DNA of 64,000 nucleotides from Mycobacterium sp. MBM (lineage in GTDB: Bacteria; Actinomycetota; Actinomycetes; Mycobacteriales; Mycobacteriaceae), in NCBI GenBank assembly GCA_021648845.1, contig JAKJHY010000012.1:124001-188000 (forward strand). Direction: 5' to 3'. The position numbers were made by a program, and so were the translations under genes. Shown here in pieces: positions 59,293 through 64,000 of this stretch; position 1 is the first letter of the stretch, and each line of letters begins with the position of its first letter. A model generated the notes under the pieces. The model made no database searches. It had not been told where the DNA came from and saw only the letters and a list, made by a program, of their open reading frames with translations.

Positions 59293-62200
59293 TCAGTACA
59301 CGTCGCGGACGTACCGTTTCGTCGCGACGAGTTCCTTCTTGTAGTCGTGGGCGGCCTCGGAAGACATCGAGCCGTGCTTGCGGATGATCTTCGTCAGCGC
59401 GTCGTCGACATCGCGGGCCATCCGGGTGGCATCACCGCACACATAGAAGTGCGCGCCGTCCTCCAACCAACGCCACAGCTCGGCACCGGCGTCGAGCATT
59501 TTGTGCTGCACATAGATGCGGTGCGCCTGATCGCGGGAGAACGCAAGGTCCAGATGGTTGAGCAGCCCGTCGGCCACCATGTGTTCCAGATCGTCACGGT
59601 AGTAGAAGTTCTCGGCACGGTGCTGGTCACCGAAGAACAGCCAGTTGCGTCCGGTGTGGCCCAGTGCGCGGCGTTCCTGCAGGAAACCGCGGAACGGTGC
59701 GATACCGGTACCGGGGCCGACCATGATCATCGGGGTCGCCGAATCCGGTGGCGGCCGGAAGTTGGGCGAACGCTGCACGAACACCGGAACCGTGGATGCC
59801 CGGTCGGCAAGGTGCGTGGAGGCCACCCCGCCCCGCATCGCACCGCGGGCGCTGCGGTAGCGCACCACCGAGACCGTCAGTTGCACCTCGTGCGGGCTGA
59901 CCAGTGGGCTCGACGATATCGAATACTGCCGCGGGGTCAGCCGCACCAGCGCGTCCTGCCATTCGTGCGGATCGGCGTTCAGCGTGAACTCCTCGACGAT
60001 GTCCAGACCGTTGCGTTCGGACAGCCAGCCGGCCAGCTTCTCCCCCGGCTTGCGCAGCATCTTGGCCTCCCGGCTGTGTGCGGCGACGAAGCTCAGCAGG
60101 TTGGGGGTGATCCGGCAGATGTCGTAGGACGAGGTGAGCGCGCTGCGCAGATCGGTGTCGGCGCCGTCGACCTCGATGACCTCGTTGCCCGACAGGCCGG
60201 TGGCGGCCAGCCAGGCGCTCACCGTTTCCTCGGAGTTGCTCACGAACACCCCGAGCGAGTCCCCGACGGCGTAACTGACGCCGTGCTCGGCCACGTGTTC
60301 GGAGATGTCGAAGCCGAACTGCCGCACCTCTTTGCGGGCCGACTGCGGGGTGAGCCGGATATTGCGGCACAGCGGCACCGGGACCGGAGCGGTGCGAGTC
60401 ATCGGCGCCGGCGCCGCGGCCGGGGCGGGCCGCGCCGAGGTCTGCAGCGCGGGTTCGGCACCGACGCTCGCGACCACCTCATCGGCCCACGCCGCCATCG
60501 GCTGCTCGTCGTACGCCTCGCACTCGGCGCGGTCGATGGCGCGTACCGCCCCCAATTCCGCCAGCCGCGCATCGAGCGCCTTGGCATGCCCGCAAAAGTT
60601 GTCGTAGGACTTGTCACCGATGCCGAGCACCGAGTACCGCACACCGTCCAGGGCGGGGGCATGCTCGGACGCCAGCCGGTCCCAGAACTCGGCCCCGTTG
60701 TCCGGTGGCCCGCCGTCCCCGAAGGTACTGGTGACGAACACCACCTCACCGGCGGCGGTCAGGTCGTCCAGCGCGGCATCGTTCATCGAGACCAGCCGCG
60801 AACCCGACAGCCGGCCGGCCAGTTGAGCGGCGAATTCCTCGGCATTGCCGGTCTGGGAGGCCCACAGCACCAGCGGGCCCCCGGTGTCGGCCGTGGCGGT
60901 GGGTGCACCGGCCCTGGAATACGTTCCGGCCAGTAGTCCGTCGACCCACAGCCGGACCGCCGCGCGTACCGGCGCCGAGCCCGGAAGCACCGGCACTCCC
61001 GGTGTGCCCGCCTCGAGGCCGGCCAAAAACCCCGACAGGTAGTAACTTTCGTCCTCGGTGAGTCGCGGTGGCCGGGTACTCAGGCCCAACGCGCCGAGCC
61101 TTCCGGCGCCATGCGGCGCCACCTCGACCGGACGCAGTCGCACCGCGCAGACCTTGAGCTCTGGTTGCAGTGACTCGGCATCCACGGCGTCACTGGTGAG
61201 GGCGTTGACGCTGAGGTTCTCACCGTGCTCGTCGTTCCAGTGAAACGGCACCCAGACATTGCCGGGCTGCACCCGGTCGGTGATCTGCGCGGGCAACACG
61301 GCCCGGCCACGCCGGGAGGTGAGTTCGACGTGATGTTGCTCGGTGATTCCCTGCGCGGCAGCATCATCGGGGTGCACCTCCACGAACGGCGCACCGTTGA
61401 GCTTGTTGAGTTTGGCGACCCGGCCGGTCTTGGTCATGGTGTGCCACTGGTGCTGCAGCCGTCCGGTGTTGAGCACCATCGGGTAGTCATCATCGGGGAG
61501 TTCCCGGGCGTCCATGTGCGGTCGGGCCAGGAACTGGGCACGCCGCGACGGCGTCGCGAAGGCCAGCCGCGGCCGGTGCCCGTTCTCGTCGACGTGCAGG
61601 GTCTGGGACACCCCGTCGTTCAGGTAGCGGATCGGGTTGCGCCCCGTTGTGGTCGTGGCTTCTTCCTCGGGCGGGCACGGCCACTGCAGCGGGGTCTCGC
61701 GCAGTCGTTCATAGCTGGCACCGCGCAGGTCGTAGCCGGTGCGCGGGTTGGCGAACCGGCGGATCTCGTCGAAGATCTCCGCACCGGACTTGTAGGCGAA
61801 ATCGTCGCCGAAACCCAGATATTCGGCGACCCCGCAGATCAGCTCCCAGTCGGCGCGGGCCTCACCGACCGGGGGCACGGACTGTTGCAGCAGGGTCAGG
61901 TTGCGTTCGGAGTTGATCATGACCGCGTCCGTCTCGGCCCACAGGGCGGCGGGCAACATGATGTCGGCATACCGGTTGGTGGCGGTGTCGCGGTAGGCAT
62001 CCTGGGTGATAACGAGCTCGCACGCCTGCAACGCGGTGATCACCGTGCTGCGGTTCGGCACCGTGGCAACGGGATTCGTGCAGATGATCCAGCACGCCTT
62101 GATATCGCCGGCAGCGGCCTGCTCGAACATGGCGACGGTACCGGGCCCGACATCGGAGCGGATGGTGCCCGGCGCCAGCCCCCACTGATCCTCGCAGAAG

Positions 62201-63336
62201 GCGCGGTCCTCGGCCGAGAGCACCGCACGTTGACCCGGTAGCCCCGGGCCCATGTAGCCCATCTCGCGGCCGCCCATGGCGTTGGGTTGGCCGGTCAGCG
62301 ACATCGGGCCGCTGCCCGGCCGGCAGATGGCGCCGGTCGCCAGGTGCAGGTTGCAGATCGCGTTGGTGTTCCAGGTGCCGTGGGTGCTCTGGTTCAGACC
62401 CATCGTCCAGCACGTCATCCACTCCCCTGCCGCGGCGATCATCGCGGCGGCCGTGCGGATATCGGCTTCGGGAATCCCGGTGATCTCGGCCACCCGGTCG
62501 GGCGGGTAGTCGGCCAGAAAGCCCGGCATGGCGTCCCAGCCCTCGGTGTGCTCGGCGATGAACTCGTGGTCGATATCGCCGTTGCGGACCAGTAGATGCA
62601 GCAGTCCGTTGAGCAGGGCCAGGTCGGTTCCGGGTTTGATCGGCAGGTAGAGGTCGGCCCGGTCCGCGGTGGCGGTGCGCCGCGGGTCCACCACGATCAG
62701 TTTCGCGCCCGCCTTGAGCCGGTCGGCCATCCGCAGGAACAGAATCGGATGACAGTCGGCCATATTCGCGCCGATGACGAAAAACAGGTCGGCGGAATCG
62801 AAATCGGTGTAGGAGCCGGGCGGCCCATCCGATCCCAGGGACTGCTTGTACCCGGTGCCGGCGCTGGCCATGCAGAGCCTGGAGTTCGATTCGATGTGCA
62901 CGGTACGCAGAAAGCCCTTGGCCAGTTTGGTTGCCAGATACTGGGCTTCCAGGGACATCTGGCCGGACACGTAGAGGGCGACGGCGTCGGGTCCGTGCTC
63001 GTCGACGATGGCGCGCAGCCGGCGGCCGGCTTCGGCGACGGCGGCGTCCACCGGCGCGGGCTCGGGTTCGGCACCCCGCGCGGTGCGCACCAGCGCGGTG
63101 CTCAACCGGTTGTCGGTGGCGGCCATCATCTCGGCGTGGGTGGCCCCCTTGGTGCACAGCCTTCCGACGTTGGCGGGATGCAGTTTGTCGCCGGCGACCT
63201 TGGCGATCACCGGCAGACCGGTGCTGTCTGAGGCGGCGGTGGTGACCTCGATCCCACAGCCCACGCCGCAGTACGAGCACGCGGTCCGCGTGGTACGCCC
63301 TGCCGCCGTGGTCATGGGTTCATGCTCCGCGGGCAC
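59293..63336 (-). CDS. nasN: Assimilatory nitrate reductase fused to diflavin reductase (NasN type)
   Basis: This 1347-residue fusion first has a molybdopterin nitrate reductase with an N-terminal [4Fe-4S] site (C20, C23, C27, C61; ACSYCGVGCGIEV and LCTKG). A flavodoxin-like domain follows from about residue 815 (VLWASQTGNAEEFAAQL). Last is a CysJ-like FAD/NADPH reductase (RQYSISSS and GPGTGIAPFRGFL at about 1204). It reduces nitrate to nitrite with NADPH in one polypeptide, as described for NasN of M. smegmatis. GTG 63336 has an AAAGGA site. The transporter gene is upstream, with a strong hairpin between. Confidence 0.93.
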   Translation of the reverse strand: MPAEHEPMTTAAGRTTRTACSYCGVGCGIEVTTAASDSTGLPVIAKVAGDKLHPANVGRLCTKGATHAEMMAATDNRLSTALVRTARGAEPEPAPVDAAVAEAGRRLRAIVDEHGPDAVALYVSGQMSLEAQYLATKLAKGFLRTVHIESNSRLCMASAGTGYKQSLGSDGPPGSYTDFDSADLFFVIGANMADCHPILFLRMADRLKAGAKLIVVDPRRTATADRADLYLPIKPGTDLALLNGLLHLLVRNGDIDHEFIAEHTEGWDAMPGFLADYPPDRVAEITGIPEADIRTAAAMIAAAGEWMTCWTMGLNQSTHGTWNTNAICNLHLATGAICRPGSGPMSLTGQPNAMGGREMGYMGPGLPGQRAVLSAEDRAFCEDQWGLAPGTIRSDVGPGTVAMFEQAAAGDIKACWIICTNPVATVPNRSTVITALQACELVITQDAYRDTATNRYADIMLPAALWAETDAVMINSERNLTLLQQSVPPVGEARADWELICGVAEYLGFGDDFAYKSGAEIFDEIRRFANPRTGYDLRGASYERLRETPLQWPCPPEEEATTTTGRNPIRYLNDGVSQTLHVDENGHRPRLAFATPSRRAQFLARPHMDARELPDDDYPMVLNTGRLQHQWHTMTKTGRVAKLNKLNGAPFVEVHPDDAAAQGITEQHHVELTSRRGRAVLPAQITDRVQPGNVWVPFHWNDEHGENLSVNALTSDAVDAESLQPELKVCAVRLRPVEVAPHGAGRLGALGLSTRPPRLTEDESYYLSGFLAGLEAGTPGVPVLPGSAPVRAAVRLWVDGLLAGTYSRAGAPTATADTGGPLVLWASQTGNAEEFAAQLAGRLSGSRLVSMNDAALDDLTAAGEVVFVTSTFGDGGPPDNGAEFWDRLASEHAPALDGVRYSVLGIGDKSYDNFCGHAKALDARLAELGAVRAIDRAECEAYDEQPMAAWADEVVASVGAEPALQTSARPAPAAAPAPMTRTAPVPVPLCRNIRLTPQSARKEVRQFGFDISEHVAEHGVSYAVGDSLGVFVSNSEETVSAWLAATGLSGNEVIEVDGADTDLRSALTSSYDICRITPNLLSFVAAHSREAKMLRKPGEKLAGWLSERNGLDIVEEFTLNADPHEWQDALVRLTPRQYSISSSPLVSPHEVQLTVSVVRYRSARGAMRGGVASTHLADRASTVPVFVQRSPNFRPPPDSATPMIMVGPGTGIAPFRGFLQERRALGHTGRNWLFFGDQHRAENFYYRDDLEHMVADGLLNHLDLAFSRDQAHRIYVQHKMLDAGAELWRWLEDGAHFYVCGDATRMARDVDDALTKIIRKHGSMSSEAAHDYKKELVATKRYVRDVY

Positions 63337-63380
63337 TGTTCCGGTTCCTTTGAGCCGACGTTATCGCGAGGAAAACTGGA

Positions 63381-63421
63381 CCTCACAGCGTGCCCACCCC
63401 CTCGGTGAGCACGCTGTGAGG
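63381..63421 (-). terminator. Strong hairpin between transporter and nasN genes
   Basis: CCTCACAGCGTGC (63381-63393) is the exact complement of GCACGCTGTGAGG (63409-63421), and the inside can add a CACC/GGTG stem, giving a loop of about 5 nt. On the minus strand it is followed by a short TTTT stretch. It lies after the transporter stop and before nasN, so it may end the transporter mRNA or attenuate nasN. Confidence 0.65.
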
Positions 63422-63446
63422 CAGCGCAGTGCAGACAGGGAACCGG

Positions 63447-64000
63447 TCACACCCCTGCCTGTGCCATCCGCGTGCTCTTGCGCAGGTAGCAGTACCAGGT
63501 GACGCCGAGGAGCAGGATGAAGAACACGACATAGAACTGCAGCGCAGGCTCGATGGTGCCGAAGCGGGCCTTCGACCACGCATACGCCAGCGGGACGATG
63601 AACCCGCCGAAGGCGCCGACCGAAGAGATGATGCCCAGCGCGCCGGCCGCCTGTCGACGCATGTGCACCATGGTTTCCGGGTCGCCGCCGGCGTCCTCAC
63701 CCTTGACCCGGAAGATCTTGGAGATCATCCGGTATGTCGAGCCGTTGCCGATACCGGTGGCCACGAACAGGAACATGAAGGCGACGAAGAACATCGGCAG
63801 GTTCACCGCCTTCACCGACCACAGTGCCGATGCCGCGCCGACCGCCAGCATGATGAAGCTCACCGCCGTGACCCGCGCGCCACCGATCTTGTCCGACAGC
63901 CTGCCGCCGAGCGGCCTGGCCACCGACCCGATGCCGGCGCCGAGGAACGCCCACATCAACGCGATGTCGCCGCGGTCGAACACGGCCTTGAGCAGTGTCG
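63447..64000 (-). CDS. Nitrate/nitrite transporter (NarK-type MFS), C-terminal part
   Basis: The gene runs off the window, so only the C-terminal ~184 residues are seen. They contain the NNP signature (GRLSDKIGGARVTAV) and several membrane segments (FIMLAVGAASALW, FFVAFMFLFVATGIGNG, LGIISSVGAFGGFIVPLAYAW, LQFYVVFFILLLGVTWYCYL). It moves nitrate or nitrite across the inner membrane. The reading frame is open to the edge; the GTG at 63983 is an internal Val, not the start. It is followed on the same strand by the hairpin and nasN. Confidence 0.88.
   Translation of the reverse strand, partial: TLLKAVFDRGDIALMWAFLGAGIGSVARPLGGRLSDKIGGARVTAVSFIMLAVGAASALWSVKAVNLPMFFVAFMFLFVATGIGNGSTYRMISKIFRVKGEDAGGDPETMVHMRRQAAGALGIISSVGAFGGFIVPLAYAWSKARFGTIEPALQFYVVFFILLLGVTWYCYLRKSTRMAQAGV

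Overview
The window is high-GC actinobacterial DNA, most probably from a fast-growing Mycobacterium/Mycolicibacterium. The evidence is the diflavin assimilatory nitrate reductase of the NasN type, the many acyl-CoA dehydrogenase, FadD-like, BVMO and P450 genes, an NDMA-dependent alcohol dehydrogenase, frequent GTG starts, 4-nt ATGA/GTGA gene overlaps, and candidate leaderless promoters. No rRNA, CRISPR array or replication origin was seen.

Region 1 (1-9.05 kb) looks like one end of an actinomycete integrative and conjugative element (AICE). It has an SCO3933-like gene, an XRE/DUF5919 regulator, a NUDIX hydrolase and an HD-domain protein, then a defence cargo, and ends at a 3' fragment of tRNA-Lys(CTT) that is a likely attachment-site remnant. 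The cargo, all on the minus strand, is an AbiE-like nucleotidyltransferase toxin/antitoxin pair (7.08-8.78 kb) and a type II CBASS operon (2.78-6.90 kb): patatin effector CapV, CD-NTase, E2-E1 fusion Cap2, and a small coupled fourth gene of unknown function. No Cap3 protease gene is visible. An array of GACA words at roughly helical spacing (417-514) sits in the divergent promoter region of the element.

Region 2 (9.2-11.05 kb) is insertion-sequence debris: a complete-looking IS3-family element cutting a small gene, and a 5'-truncated second IS3 transposase.

Region 3 (11.06-30.3 kb) is a long minus-strand catabolic run of 14 genes (two acyl-CoA dehydrogenases, NDMA-type alcohol dehydrogenase, SCP2-like protein, BtrH-like protein, acyl-CoA ligase, transglutaminase-like protein, P450, three Baeyer-Villiger/flavin monooxygenases, HSL-type esterase, ferritin-like protein, SDR). 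It is bounded by two TetR genes, one of them frameshifted, and a PF10118 metal-dependent hydrolase. Its gene content overlaps that of the mymA operon of M. tuberculosis. The inferred chemistry is hydroxylation, oxidation to ketone, Baeyer-Villiger insertion, ester hydrolysis, CoA activation and beta-oxidation.

Region 4 (30.65-45.8 kb) is visibly more GC-rich and holds two convergent operons: acyl-CoA carboxylase beta/alpha, acyl-CoA dehydrogenase, CoA ligase and TetR on the plus strand, and thiolase, OB-fold partner, LLM oxidoreductase, two FAS1-like/MaoC dehydratase pairs, enoyl-CoA hydratase, TIGR03084 protein and AtuA-like protein on the minus strand. Together they look like a carboxylation-dependent branched-acid or isoprenoid catabolic pathway. 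A perfect 9-bp inverted repeat precedes the carboxylase operon.

Region 5 (46.0-56.1 kb) has an AraC regulator divergent from a ferredoxin/CYP153-type P450/ferredoxin reductase operon (alkane terminal hydroxylase), two TetR genes, an esterase/thioesterase pair and a thiolase/Zn-dehydrogenase/CMD-family run. Region 6 (56.2-64 kb) looks like core chromosome: XRE regulator, ilvD, a small protein, nasN and the 3' part of a nitrate/nitrite transporter gene.
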